The notes under the pieces were generated by a model. The model searched no databases. It saw only the letters and a program-made list of their open reading frames with translations, and was not told the DNA's origin. Source: CALJFL01 sp039964455 (lineage in GTDB: Bacteria > Pseudomonadota > Gammaproteobacteria > Pseudomonadales > Halieaceae). Taken from it: DNA of 64,000 bases. Location of the stretch: assembly GCA_039964455.1 (NCBI GenBank), contig JBDVXK010000021.1, positions 124,001 to 188,000 of the forward strand, read 5' to 3'. The translations under genes and the position numbers were made by a program. Of this stretch, positions 8,316 through 16,547 are shown piece by piece (position 1 is the first letter of the stretch; each line of letters opens with the position of its first letter).

Positions 8316-8570
8316 CTATCGCTCCCCACTTTGTGAGAAAACCCGGCTCTTCAAGCGCTGCCAAAAAGATTGGCTTCGTGATTCCTCGGTAACGTGGTGG
8401 GAAGCGGGTACGCCGTTTTCCGCATACCACTGCTCCCACTCGAAGGGTGTCAAAGTTCTTGGCGGTGCCTTTTGCTCGGCTCGCCTGAGGGCATAGTGAC
8501 GCAGCGAGGTATCAGCGCTGGGATCAGTCTCGCCCAGTATTGCTTTGATACGATTATGATCAACTGCCAC
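8316..8570 (-). CDS. Small conserved hypothetical protein
   Basis: An 84-residue hydrophilic, mostly helical-looking protein with no signal peptide or membrane segment. I do not recognise a named domain; the middle contains PRTLTPFEWEQWYAENGVP, the kind of tryptophan-rich motif seen in short conserved proteins of marine gammaproteobacteria. Start is GTG at 8570, with GGGAG about nine bases upstream. The stop codon lies one base before the SDR start, so it is coupled to that enzyme and may be an accessory to it. Coding status rests on position, ribosome site and a plausible protein composition. Confidence 0.65.
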   Translation of the reverse strand: MAVDHNRIKAILGETDPSADTSLRHYALRRAEQKAPPRTLTPFEWEQWYAENGVPASHHVTEESRSQSFWQRLKSRVFSQSGER

Positions 8571-8759
8571 CTGCTACTTCTCCCGGTTGCCGACATACCC
8601 ACATAGTTTGGAGGCAATGGCGCTCTGGCCAAATATCCGTTTTCATAACAGCGTATACGCACATCGCACAGTAACCGATTGCCAGCGCTATCAAATCTAA
8701 ACCGATGCCCCTATAGTTGGCCGGTATTGAGTGACCGTGCGGTATTGAAAGGAGAACTC

Positions 8760-9917
8760 GTGAGCAGTAAACGTATTCTGGTGATTGGCGCCGCGGGCCG
8801 GGTGGGTTCACAAATTGTCGCCGAGTTACTGCGGCAGCACCATCACGTAGCAATGGTTGATGCGCTACCTGAACAGGCTTTGGCTCGCCGCGCTGGACGC
8901 CTGCTCAACGATTCCAGGCTGGCCATCAACCCCTGTGCTGGCAGCGTCAGTGTTCACGGTGGTATCGATGCGATGGATTGCAACTCTGTTACAAGAATTC
9001 TGCTCAGCGAAAAGCCCGACCTGGTGATTAACTATGCGATACCTATTACCTGGGATGCTGCCAAGCGTTTACCCAACTACGGCGCCATCAGCGAGGCAGG
9101 GCTGGGAGCCTTCACGCCCATTCAGGTGCTCACGCCTCTAAGAATCGCGCAGGCTATACACGATTCAGGCCTGCATACCCACTATATGGTGGGCAATCTA
9201 CCCGACATCACTATCCCGATAATTAATGGCCTTGCACAGCAGGGTCATTTGCAACCAGCACTCTGCGGCGCAGGAAACGTAGGCTTGAACCAGATTGCAA
9301 TGAGGCAGCAGGCTGCGCGGGCGCTACAGGCTGACTTTCAGGACGTAGACGTTTCTCTGGTATCACACCATCTACATTGGGTAGCACCGCGCGAGCCTGG
9401 TTACAGTAACGAGGGCCCATTTCTGGCGGCAGTGACACTGGCGGGAAAAGATGTCAGCGAGAACTTTGAGGATTTGCGCGAGCTAATGAACGAGGGGGTA
9501 AGACGTCACTATGAAGCCGATGCATCCTTTTCATCAACCACTGGCATCCTTGCCAGCCGTGTCGCGATGGCAATACTGGATGACTCTGGCAGCACCCACA
9601 AGCTACACGCGCCAGCCCCCAATGGATTGCCTGGCGGCTATCCCATCACTGTGAAGAACGGTGAGGTGTCTGTGCGGCTGCCAGAGCATTGGTCGATTGA
9701 GCATGCCACTGGGTTAATGGCGCAATGCCACAAGTTGGACGGCGTAGACGAAATCTCAGCGGACGGCACAGTGACCTTTACCGACATCGCCCGACAGGTG
9801 CTGAAAGACGAGGTCGGCTTCGAACTACCGAAAAAAATGCAGGCCCATGATATCGAGAGCGTGGCTAAGGCCCAGATGGCATGCATGAACAGGCATTTTC
9901 AACAGCTTGCTCCCTGA
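8760..9917 (+). CDS. Saccharopine-dehydrogenase-like NAD(P)-binding protein
   Basis: A 385-residue protein starting with a Rossmann fold (RILVIGAAGRVGSQIVAELL). After the binding loop comes an acidic end to strand two (MVDALPEQAL) and a segment EKPDLVINYAIPITWDAAK, as in saccharopine-dehydrogenase-like and epimerase-like proteins. The C-terminal half is unassigned. I place the start at GTG 8760, which follows GGAG by five bases; an in-frame ATG 27 codons earlier has no ribosome site and gives an atypical leader. The 190 bp upstream hold no other gene I can see. It stands alone between two minus-strand genes, so context gives little help. Confidence 0.7.
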   Translation: MSSKRILVIGAAGRVGSQIVAELLRQHHHVAMVDALPEQALARRAGRLLNDSRLAINPCAGSVSVHGGIDAMDCNSVTRILLSEKPDLVINYAIPITWDAAKRLPNYGAISEAGLGAFTPIQVLTPLRIAQAIHDSGLHTHYMVGNLPDITIPIINGLAQQGHLQPALCGAGNVGLNQIAMRQQAARALQADFQDVDVSLVSHHLHWVAPREPGYSNEGPFLAAVTLAGKDVSENFEDLRELMNEGVRRHYEADASFSSTTGILASRVAMAILDDSGSTHKLHAPAPNGLPGGYPITVKNGEVSVRLPEHWSIEHATGLMAQCHKLDGVDEISADGTVTFTDIARQVLKDEVGFELPKKMQAHDIESVAKAQMACMNRHFQQLAP

Positions 9918-9941
9918 ACGAGTTCGCCTCTGAACCGCCCG

Positions 9942-10763
9942 TCAGGCCTGGGCAGTCACCAGCCAGGTCGCGGCATTCATACGCACCCCTGAGTCATTTT
10001 GGTAAGGGGAAAGCGCGGCTTCGACCTTAGCTTTGGCCGCTTCCCCCTCTTCACCCGGGTGCTCGGCCATATAGCTTGAGAGTGGACCGATACGGGTCTG
10101 AAACAACATCGCCTCGTCCATGGTGGTGCCAAGCGTCAGCTCTCTTTCAAGCGAATCAACTGACACGGAGCTGAAGCCAGCGCTGGTAAGCGTCTCACGC
10201 AAACAGGTTTCGTCAGCCAGAGAGAATGGACCGGGGGCCTCGGGGTCAGGTGGCGCGGCCGCGGGCTGCAGCTCCTGAATAACACCGCCGGGGATCGCTA
10301 TCCAGGGATTGACCATTAGGCTCTGCCAGCAAATGAAAACCAGTCGACCACCCGGCACCAGCGCTGCTCTGATATTACTGAATGCTGCAACCGGATCGGC
10401 AAAAAACATAACACCGAAACGGGAGAACGCCAGCTGGTGATCGGCGGTATAAGTCGTCGTCGATGCATCGGCAACCCCGAACGTCAGGTTTGAAACTGCC
10501 TGGGCCCGCCGCTGTGCCTCTGCCACCATGGGAGCAGAAATATCCACTCCCAGCACCTGTGCACCCTGCTCTGCTAGCTTGAGACTGGTTCCGCCACAGC
10601 CACAGCCCACGTCAATAACCTTTTGCCCTGCCTGTGCGTTCGCATGTGTAACGGCTACCGACGAAAGTGGTTCCAGCAAGCGATCTATTAACGGGTAGGT
10701 TTCCACCCAGTTCTCACCTGCGGAACCATTCCAATATTCAATTTGCTCAGAGTTGTCTGTCAT
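9942..10763 (-). CDS. Class I SAM-dependent methyltransferase
   Basis: A 273-residue methyltransferase with motif I VIDVGCGCGGTSLKLAEQG, an acidic residue ending strand two in VLGVDIS, and the motif VPGGRLVFICWQSLMVNPW near the middle. The WQSLMVNPW segment and the long C-terminal region resemble UbiE/CrtF-like methyltransferases acting on small molecules rather than on RNA or protein. Start ATG at 10763 has GAGGG about 11 bases upstream. The next gene on this strand, a CoA-transferase, ends 53 bp upstream of it, so the two may be co-transcribed. Confidence 0.85.
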   Translation of the reverse strand: MTDNSEQIEYWNGSAGENWVETYPLIDRLLEPLSSVAVTHANAQAGQKVIDVGCGCGGTSLKLAEQGAQVLGVDISAPMVAEAQRRAQAVSNLTFGVADASTTTYTADHQLAFSRFGVMFFADPVAAFSNIRAALVPGGRLVFICWQSLMVNPWIAIPGGVIQELQPAAAPPDPEAPGPFSLADETCLRETLTSAGFSSVSVDSLERELTLGTTMDEAMLFQTRIGPLSSYMAEHPGEEGEAAKAKVEAALSPYQNDSGVRMNAATWLVTAQA

Positions 10764-10816
10764 CGCACTAGTACCCTCATCTGTAAATCACCGTCTCGAA
10801 TGGCGGAGTTAACTGG

Positions 10817-12028
10817 CTAGCGGGCTGCAGCAAGGCTAAACCCGGCCATCAGTTCCCGATTCTCCCGTTCCCTTTGCTCCAACCTTTCGATATCCGCTTG
10901 GGGACGGCCCAGTTCCTGCAAAACTTCGGCCGAATGTTCGCCCAGCTCTGGCGCATGCAGCCCGGGCATATCGCCCTGGCCGTGAAAGCTGAACGGCGTG
11001 TTAGCAACCCGCATAAGGCCCGCGGAAGGGTGTTCAATATCAACCAGGGCACCCTGCTCCATGATCTGCGGATCACTGGCCAGCTCATCCAGCGAGTTCA
11101 CCTTCGCCACAGGCACTTCATAAGCATCCAGCCGTTGGCAAAGCTCATCTGTTAACCATGACGACATGGCCTCATCAAGTAGCTGCTGCAACAGCATTCG
11201 GTTTGCCAGCCTGCCTGGCAGTGTGCTGAAGCGTTCATCCTCATGCAGATCAAGGCCCAGTAATTCACACAGTTTTTCAAAAGCTGCGGCTGTGGCCAGA
11301 ATTACTGAGACAAAGCCGTCCCCGGTTTTGAAAATCTGAAACCAGTCCGCCAGTGTTCCACTCGTTTCGGCCCCATCACCCTGAAAAGTATGTGACCACA
11401 TGACATCAGGCCACTGAAAGTAAAGCGCGGAGGACAACATCGATATGGGAAGGTGCTGGCCCTCCCCTGTTTTAGCGCGCGCAAGCAGTGCTGCGGTAAT
11501 AGCCTGAGCCGCCGTATAGCCGGTGATTTTATCGAAGATAACTGTTCGAATATTCTCTGGACGCTCCCCATGCTGCTCGGACGCGGCCCCGGTGGTCGCC
11601 TGAATCAAGGGGTCATAAACCCGCTTGTGTTGATAAGGACCAGATTGTCCGTAGCCCGACACTGAGGCATAGACCAACCCCGGGTTTTGCGATCGCAGGG
11701 TCTGGTAGTCGATGCCCAGCTTTTGAGTGACTCCAGGGCGATAATTTTCGATCAGTACGTCGGCGGTGGACACCAGCTGCAGAAATATTTCCTTGTCGAC
11801 AGCGTGTTTCATATCGAGCACAACCGAGCGCTTATTGCGGTTAAGCGTGGCAAACATGGCCGACATACCATTGCGGCGATCGCCCATGAAACGCGCCAGG
11901 TCACCGGTCATGGGCGGCTCTATCTTTATGATATCAGCGCCCTGGTCACCCAGTATCATTCCGGCTATGGGCCCGGATACAGTCGAGGTTAATTCAATAA
12001 TCCGGTAACCATCCAAAGGGCCAGCCAT
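10817..12028 (-). CDS. CaiB/BaiF family (class III) CoA-transferase
   Basis: A 403-residue class III CoA-transferase. It opens with GYRIIELTSTVSGPIAGMILGDQGADIIKIEPP, continues with the NRNKRSVVLDMK and LIENYRPGVTQKLGIDY segments, and carries the catalytic aspartate region VYDPLIQATTG. These enzymes move CoA between carboxylates, for example carnitine, bile acids, formate/oxalate or alpha-methylacyl substrates. AAGGGAG is well placed upstream of the ATG. It is divergent from the P450 gene at 12137, with about 108 bp between them, so a shared control region is possible. A role in activating a product of that P450 is a guess from position. Confidence 0.9.
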   Translation of the reverse strand: MAGPLDGYRIIELTSTVSGPIAGMILGDQGADIIKIEPPMTGDLARFMGDRRNGMSAMFATLNRNKRSVVLDMKHAVDKEIFLQLVSTADVLIENYRPGVTQKLGIDYQTLRSQNPGLVYASVSGYGQSGPYQHKRVYDPLIQATTGAASEQHGERPENIRTVIFDKITGYTAAQAITAALLARAKTGEGQHLPISMLSSALYFQWPDVMWSHTFQGDGAETSGTLADWFQIFKTGDGFVSVILATAAAFEKLCELLGLDLHEDERFSTLPGRLANRMLLQQLLDEAMSSWLTDELCQRLDAYEVPVAKVNSLDELASDPQIMEQGALVDIEHPSAGLMRVANTPFSFHGQGDMPGLHAPELGEHSAEVLQELGRPQADIERLEQRERENRELMAGFSLAAAR

Positions 12029-12136
12029 TGTGATCTCCCTTATAAACTCAAAAAATCAACTTTCAATACTAGCAGACCGTCAGCTGAACGCATTTTCTTG
12101 CTATCATCCGCGCATCAGATTAAAGGAGTTCGTCCG

Positions 12137-13393
12137 ATGAGCCAGATGGAAGACAGCCGAACACTGCCCGAGATGCAGTTGATGGATGCCGAAACACTTA
12201 AGTGTCCATACCACTACGACAAGACCCTGCGCGAGGAAGCGCCGGTTTATCAGGACCCTACCTCAGGCGTCTACGTTGTCTCAACCTATGAACTGGTGCG
12301 AGAAGCACACAAGGCGCCGGGTGTTTTTTCCAACGAATTTGTACTGGCGGCGGGTTCGGCAGATGCCATGGACCCGGATATCAGGGCCGCAATGGAATCC
12401 TACCCAAACACTGGCAAGGGCACACTGCTGACCATCGACGATCCGCAGCACAAAATTTATCGCGACGCTGTCAAAGCCTTCTTCACCGCCGACAACTTCA
12501 AAACCTATGAGCCGTGGATCAGGGAACTTGCAAAAGGTCTTGTTGAGCAACTGGCGAACAAAGGAAGCTGTGACTTTATCGAAGAGTTTGCCCGCCCTCT
12601 GCCACTGCAGGTGATCATGCACGTGCTCGGTATACCCCTGGAGATGTTTGATCAGGCCTTTAAGTGGACAGTCGATAATGTGACAGTGCTGTCCCAGATG
12701 GCGGACAAGGAAACACTGATTGCCGCCCACGCTGGCGTCAAAGAAGAATACGAGTGGTTTGAGCAGGCGCTGGCTGAACGCAAGGGCAAGCCGGTAGAGG
12801 ATCTTCTCGGGCTGGTGGCCAGCACCGAATACGAAGGCAGGCCCACCACGCTGGAAGAGCAGCTGGCCTATTGCACGCAGTTTCTGGTCGCGGGCAATGA
12901 GACCACGACCGCAACACTTGCCGAGGGTATGCGGCAGCTCAGCTTGCACCCCGAGGAAGCGCGCAAGATCCGCGACGACCGTTCACTGATTCCCAACCTC
13001 GTTGATGAATCGCTGCGCCTGGCCTCGCCTACTTCAAACATGTGGCGGCTGACCCTGTCCGAATACGAGCTAGGCGGCGTCACTATCCCCGCTAACAGCA
13101 TGGTGTTACTCAAGTATTTCTCTTCAAATCATGATGAAGCAATGTTCGAGAACCCTCTCAAGTTCGACGTGACACGCAGCAACGTCAAGCGACACATCGC
13201 TTTTGGTTTTGGCGCCCACGTCTGCATAGGCCAGCACCTGTCCAGGCTGGAGATGATCGTCGCCTGGGAGGAAATTTTTGCACGGTTGGATAACTTCCAG
13301 CTCGCCGTGGCCGACGATGAGCTCGAATACATGCCCAACATCCTGTTGCGAGCGCTTGAGGAAATCTCGATAAGCTACGACGTAGTGGCATAA
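12137..13393 (+). CDS. Cytochrome P450
   Basis: A soluble bacterial P450 of 418 residues. The I-helix oxygen-binding motif AGNETTT, the K-helix ESLRL (ExxR) and the haem loop FGFGAHVCIG with cysteine ligand C363 are all intact. It would hydroxylate a small hydrophobic molecule and needs a ferredoxin and reductase that are not encoded in this window. The family resembles CYP proteins found with terpene or steroid catabolism, but I cannot name a subfamily. Start ATG 12137 follows AAAGGAG; the longer in-frame reading from 12098 lacks such a site. Its stop codon lies in the first of several 12-bp repeats leading to the amphi-Trp gene. Confidence 0.92.
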   Translation: MSQMEDSRTLPEMQLMDAETLKCPYHYDKTLREEAPVYQDPTSGVYVVSTYELVREAHKAPGVFSNEFVLAAGSADAMDPDIRAAMESYPNTGKGTLLTIDDPQHKIYRDAVKAFFTADNFKTYEPWIRELAKGLVEQLANKGSCDFIEEFARPLPLQVIMHVLGIPLEMFDQAFKWTVDNVTVLSQMADKETLIAAHAGVKEEYEWFEQALAERKGKPVEDLLGLVASTEYEGRPTTLEEQLAYCTQFLVAGNETTTATLAEGMRQLSLHPEEARKIRDDRSLIPNLVDESLRLASPTSNMWRLTLSEYELGGVTIPANSMVLLKYFSSNHDEAMFENPLKFDVTRSNVKRHIAFGFGAHVCIGQHLSRLEMIVAWEEIFARLDNFQLAVADDELEYMPNILLRALEEISISYDVVA

Positions 13394-13435
13394 AGAGTCG
13401 CATAAAGAGCGGCATAAGTAGCGGCATAAAGAGTG
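13388..13435 (+). repeat. Four 12-bp tandem repeats carrying in-frame stop codons
   Basis: Four 12-base units of the pattern GCATAAAGAGYS begin at 13388, 13400, 13412 and 13424; a fifth, decayed unit (GGCTAAAGGGCA) follows. The first unit contains the P450 stop codon TAA. Because 12 is a multiple of three, every later copy places another TAA in the same frame. The block fills most of the gap between the P450 stop and the AGGAG ribosome site of the amphi-Trp gene. It looks like slippage-driven duplication of the gene end. Confidence 0.85.
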
Positions 13436-13457
13436 GGCTAAAGGGCAGGAGAACCAC

Positions 13458-13676
13458 ATGGACTTATTGGAAATTTCAGAAAAGCGCAGCATGTCACGTG
13501 AAGATGCTGCCGCCCTGCTGCGCAGCATCGCAGATTCATTATCTCGCCATAATGACGTCGAATTCATCCGCGACGGTATCAAACTGCGGGTCGATGTGGC
13601 CGACCAGGTCGAGGTTGAAGTAGAACTGGAGATTGAAAGCGATGAGTCCAGTCTGGAAATCGAGATAAACTGGTAG
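13458..13676 (+). CDS. Amphi-Trp domain-containing protein
   Basis: A 72-residue protein matching the amphi-Trp domain family: an N-terminal helix region (EKRSMSREDAAALLRSIADSL), then alternating acidic/hydrophobic strands (VEVEVELEIE) and a terminal EIEINW with the family tryptophan as last residue. The biochemical role of the family is unknown; members occur singly or as fusions in bacteria and archaea. The ATG follows AGGAG by about five bases. It lies 64 bp behind the P450, separated by the 12-bp repeats, so it may be translated from the same message. The downstream 180 bp up to the tRNA contain no other gene I can support. Confidence 0.85.
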   Translation: MDLLEISEKRSMSREDAAALLRSIADSLSRHNDVEFIRDGIKLRVDVADQVEVEVELEIESDESSLEIEINW

Positions 13677-13841
13677 TTTTCGATTGTCAGCTGCCTCAAC
13701 AGCACAGATTTGATCATTTTTTAACCAATCTTGTCCTGATTGGTGTCACCGTTATTCTCAGGTGGCTGGCGCGACTTATCGTTGGCGCAAAAAGCCTACT
13801 ATTGCCGCCACCGAACCCGCGAAATGTCCCCCAAGTGTATG

Positions 13842-13847
13842 TATAAT
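13842..13847 (+). promoter_or_regulatory. -10 element of tRNA-Arg promoter
   Basis: A perfect TATAAT lies 10 bases before the mature 5' end of the tRNA. It is followed by a C/G-rich discriminator (CCCGCCCC), the usual sign of stringent, growth-rate-dependent control of stable RNA genes. I see no good -35 element at the normal distance. Confidence 0.6.
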
Positions 13848-13857
13848 CCCGCCCCAC

Positions 13858-13934
13858 GCGCCCGTAGCTCAGCTGGATAGAGTAACTGGCTTCGAACCAG
13901 TTGGTCGGGAGTTCGAATCTCTCCGGGCGCGCCA
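13858..13934 (+). tRNA. tRNA-Arg (anticodon UCG)
   Basis: The 77-base sequence folds as a standard tRNA. The acceptor stem pairs GCGCCCG (13858-13864) with CGGGCGC (13924-13930), followed by discriminator G and an encoded CCA. The anticodon stem ACTGG/CCAGT encloses the loop CTTCGAA, with anticodon TCG at 13892-13894, reading CGA (and probably CGG) arginine codons. The T loop contains GTTCGAATC. Only 26 bases separate the CCA from the next start codon. Confidence 0.95.
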
Positions 13935-13960
13935 CTTTCTTTTCACACAGGAAACACTGA

Positions 13961-14503
13961 ATGCTTACTGCTAAAAATCTTGAACGGATAATGGAATTAG
14001 AAAACAGCCTACGGGCAGAATATCAGGTACAGCTGGACGCCAAAGATGCCGAAATCGCAGCTGCCGCCAAAGAAAAAGAAGAACAGAGCGCCGTTATAGC
14101 CAAGCAACTGGAGCAAATCAAAGAGCTCTCGCCACAGGTTGCCGCCAACAAGCGAGTCGAACAGCTCAACCGCGAGCTGAACCAGCGCTGTGAAAACCTG
14201 CAGGAAGAAGTCACTACGCAGAAGAAGCGTATAAAAACCATGCAAAAAGATCTGGCTGCCGAACGCGAGCAATTAAAGACGCTGCAGCAGTACGATCCCG
14301 CTCGAATGAAGAAAAACCTCGACAGCAACAAGAAAAAGCTAGCCGAGAAAACGGCTGCTGCTGATCTGCTGCAAAAGAACCTTAATAAAGCAAAATCAGA
14401 GAAATCAGAGCTGCAACGCGAAGTGGAAACGCTGGAAGCCAAGGTGGCTGAGCTGGAACCTGCTGAAGAAACGGTTCAGGAAACGGAAGAAGCTGCCGCC
14501 TAA
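13961..14503 (+). CDS. Coiled-coil protein downstream of tRNA-Arg
   Basis: A 180-residue, highly charged protein that is almost entirely heptad-repeat coiled coil (for example LNRELNQRCENLQEEVTTQK and SELQREVETLEAKVAEL). It ends in an acidic alanine-rich tail. No signal peptide or membrane segment is visible. I do not recognise a characterised family; short proteins like this are common in gammaproteobacteria and are sometimes structural or scaffold factors. AGGA lies eight bases before the ATG. The gene starts 26 bp after the tRNA CCA, with no terminator between, so it may share the tRNA transcript. A hairpin follows at 14518. Confidence 0.8.
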   Translation: MLTAKNLERIMELENSLRAEYQVQLDAKDAEIAAAAKEKEEQSAVIAKQLEQIKELSPQVAANKRVEQLNRELNQRCENLQEEVTTQKKRIKTMQKDLAAEREQLKTLQQYDPARMKKNLDSNKKKLAEKTAAADLLQKNLNKAKSEKSELQREVETLEAKVAELEPAEETVQETEEAAA

Positions 14504-14517
14504 AACGGCAGTAAACA

Positions 14518-14540
14518 GGCGCAGCCCAAATGGCTGCGCC
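14518..14540. terminator. Hairpin between convergent genes
   Basis: A nine-base-pair perfect stem, GGCGCAGCC and GGCTGCGCC around the loop CAAAT, lies 14 bp after the coiled-coil stop and 12 bp before the stop of the opposing flavoprotein gene. There is no long T run on the plus strand and only a short TGTTT on the minus strand, so strength is uncertain. Position favours a two-way terminator. Confidence 0.5.
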
Positions 14541-14552
14541 CGGCCCAAGGAA

Positions 14553-15116
14553 TCAGCCTTTGTTCTTGGCATCCTCTGCAGCAAACTCCGCATAGGCCTG
14601 GGCAGTGCCCTGGGCCATCTTATCGCCATCAAACGGAATCGACATTTCCGAAGTGAACTCCATAACGATACGCTCTGGTGTATCCAGAAATCGAATGAAC
14701 ATTTCGGGGTCGATACCGGAGGTAAATTCATTGCCTTCATCGTGGTCACCGCGTGACGCCATCCCCCCGGCAAGCAAGCCATACATCCACAGCTTGGTCT
14801 CCTTGTCGTCGTGTATCACGGTATGGCCCTTGTAGGTGACAGTCTTACCGCCGCCCATAGGCGTGCCTGCACTGGAAATCACAATAGCCGATCGGCCATC
14901 GCGGGCGATCGCCTTGATCCGCAAACGCTCGCGCGTCGCTGTCATCCAGATCTTGCCATCCACCGCCACGTATGCCGTGGTAACACCCAGCGGGTGCCCC
15001 GCCTTGTTAGCCCAGATAAAGGTACACTCACCGCCGGTCTTGACCAACTCTGCTTCCCTCTCAGGATCCAGTCGGTACCGCTTTACGTCGTCATAATTTA
15101 CAGCTTGTTCGGTCAT
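14553..15116 (-). CDS. Pyridoxamine-5'-phosphate-oxidase family flavoprotein
   Basis: A 187-residue split-barrel protein. The segments GHPLGVTTAYVAVDGKIWM and LRIKAIARDGRSAIVIS correspond to the first strands and the FMN phosphate contact of pyridoxamine 5'-phosphate oxidase-like proteins, and the remaining C-terminal part holds a helical insertion (ETKLWMYGLLAGG). It probably binds FMN or F420; its substrate is unknown. The gene is followed at its end by the 14518 hairpin. The VOC protein gene ends 47 bp upstream, so the two may be one transcript. A second split-barrel protein is encoded at 34-483. Confidence 0.78.
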   Translation of the reverse strand: MTEQAVNYDDVKRYRLDPEREAELVKTGGECTFIWANKAGHPLGVTTAYVAVDGKIWMTATRERLRIKAIARDGRSAIVISSAGTPMGGGKTVTYKGHTVIHDDKETKLWMYGLLAGGMASRGDHDEGNEFTSGIDPEMFIRFLDTPERIVMEFTSEMSIPFDGDKMAQGTAQAYAEFAAEDAKNKG

Positions 15117-15163
15117 AGTCTGTTGTCCATTTTGGTTTAAAAAACGTGTTGCCCTGGTTTGCC

Positions 15164-15694
15164 CTAGCCAACCAGGGTTCTAACCGGGTCCGTGCCATCC
15201 CAGTTTTCAGCGGCCGCAGCCACCATGGCATAAAAGTCTCTAATGCCGGAATCCTCTTGATACAGCTCTACCATGTGACCCAATACCGCCGAAGTATCCA
15301 CGTAAGCGAATCGGGTTCCGGTCTCCGTTGTTGCCAGCGTAGCCGTGGGGAAACCCATATCAGCGTAACGCGAGAGCTCCGTATCAAGCTCTTCACTAAA
15401 TGTCGCCATATGGTGAAGCCCCTCTTCCCCCGGCTTGTATAGATCGCGAAATGCCGAGGGCCCATCATTATTCTGCTGCACCAATTCCATCATTACGTTA
15501 CCGCACTGGCCATAGGCCGAGGTGTGGTCGAGTTCGCTGGCGGCACCGCGATACAGGCACTCAGACAACGGTATATGCTCGAATATAAAAAATGGGCCAG
15601 CACCCATAAGTTCGACCATGCGCTCAGCGGCGACTGCCACATCATTCACAACATAGGCGTTCTGCACGATCGCGCTGGGTGGCGGTAAAATCAT
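15164..15694 (-). CDS. VOC (glyoxalase/dioxygenase) superfamily protein
   Basis: A 176-residue vicinal-oxygen-chelate protein of the Glyoxalase_4 type. It has the opening strand QNAYVVNDVAVAAERMVELMGAGPF, a histidine in EEGLHHMATF that would be a metal ligand, and a glutamate in LGHMVELYQ at the end of the second beta-alpha-beta module. These proteins bind a divalent metal and act on diols, epoxides or thioesters; no specific substrate is evident. The ribosome site is weak. It lies between the membrane protein gene and the flavoprotein gene on the same strand. Confidence 0.82.
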   Translation of the reverse strand: MILPPPSAIVQNAYVVNDVAVAAERMVELMGAGPFFIFEHIPLSECLYRGAASELDHTSAYGQCGNVMMELVQQNNDGPSAFRDLYKPGEEGLHHMATFSEELDTELSRYADMGFPTATLATTETGTRFAYVDTSAVLGHMVELYQEDSGIRDFYAMVAAAAENWDGTDPVRTLVG

Positions 15695-15766
15695 GGCGTC
15701 AGTGTAGGTAGCACCGTTGCATTGTGCAATCGCTGCCTGTATTAAAATCTCGTAATTCCACTGGTT

Positions 15767-16447
15767 TTATCGGGCAAAGCGCCAATGCGTCTGCAGCAGG
15801 CTGACCACAAAAACCACTTCCGCGAAATTACCGACCAGAAACCCCCAGGGCTGCCCACCCGTGGCGCCGTTGACAAGGAAAATAAACAGCGCACCGAGGA
15901 AAAACCAGGGCCACCCCGCTACCCGCCAGACAGCAGCAGCCATGGGCAAGACCAGAATATTCGTCAGGATGGTGGCTACAGGGGGCATACCGGACACACT
16001 GCCCAACTTGGACACACCAAACACCGACTTGGGCCCCAGTTCCAGCAATATGACCTCATGATAGAAACCCCAGACCAGAGCACAGGCTGTAAAGAGCCAG
16101 CAGAAACCTGAAAAGAAATGATTGCCCGCCAATGTCACCCCGGCCGACCGCATCACCGAAAGGCCGTAGAGCGTGAGAAAAGGAAGTACCAACGCATGTA
16201 AGATGAAACGAGGGACATTCGCAGCGGCATACCAGCTCGCCTCAATGAACCAGTTGCCTACACCCTGTAAGAGATTGTCATAGAGCATTCCAAGCAAGAG
16301 AAACCTGAGCAACCACAAGCGCGCAGCAGCTGGCTCTTTATCCTTGAAAGTCCATAGCAGTAGCATCAAGTCGACTGCGGCAAAGAGCAATAACAGGCCG
16401 TTCAAAGCATTCTCCAGCGGTGGGTAACGGACGACAATATACCGCAC
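15767..16447 (-). CDS. Integral membrane protein of unknown function
   Basis: A 226-residue protein with six or seven hydrophobic segments, among them ALNGLLLLFAAVDLMLLLW, a segment around FILHALVLPFLTLYGL, and a terminal stretch FLVGNFAEVVFVVSLLQTH. I recognise no catalytic motif. Polar residues inside the membrane (HALVLPF, NFAEVVF) suggest a small-molecule or lipid site, but this is a guess. The start is GTG at 16447 with GGGGG upstream. It is transcribed away from the TetR gene at 16548, and about 100 bp between them contain the TetR-type palindrome, so it could share that control. Confidence 0.75.
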   Translation of the reverse strand: MRYIVVRYPPLENALNGLLLLFAAVDLMLLLWTFKDKEPAAARLWLLRFLLLGMLYDNLLQGVGNWFIEASWYAAANVPRFILHALVLPFLTLYGLSVMRSAGVTLAGNHFFSGFCWLFTACALVWGFYHEVILLELGPKSVFGVSKLGSVSGMPPVATILTNILVLPMAAAVWRVAGWPWFFLGALFIFLVNGATGGQPWGFLVGNFAEVVFVVSLLQTHWRFAR

Positions 16448-16520
16448 TTTGTTGGGCCCCCAGAGGCTCCGAATACCCTGACTTGAATGGTCGCAGAGAA
16501 ACCTCTACCATTCCCAAACT

Positions 16521-16536
16521 TAACGAACGTTCAGTC
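16521..16536. promoter_or_regulatory. Candidate TetR operator
   Basis: An imperfect palindrome, TAACGAACGTTCAGTC, is centred on GAACGTTC (16525-16532) between the divergent membrane-protein and tetR genes, 12 bp before the tetR start. Its form fits operators of TetR-family repressors, and its position fits autoregulation and control of both directions. The assignment is by position only. Confidence 0.5.
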
Positions 16537-16547
16537 AGGTTGTTTTT

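Noticed and set aside
12281..12949. Minus-strand 222-codon frame inside the P450 gene.
   Set aside because: It is a shadow of GC-rich coding sequence, with no start signal or recognisable domain.
13714..13935. Minus-strand open frame of 73 codons overlapping the tRNA-Arg.
   Set aside because: It is the well-known antisense reading of a tRNA gene (MARPERFELPTNWFEAS type), often mis-annotated as a protein.
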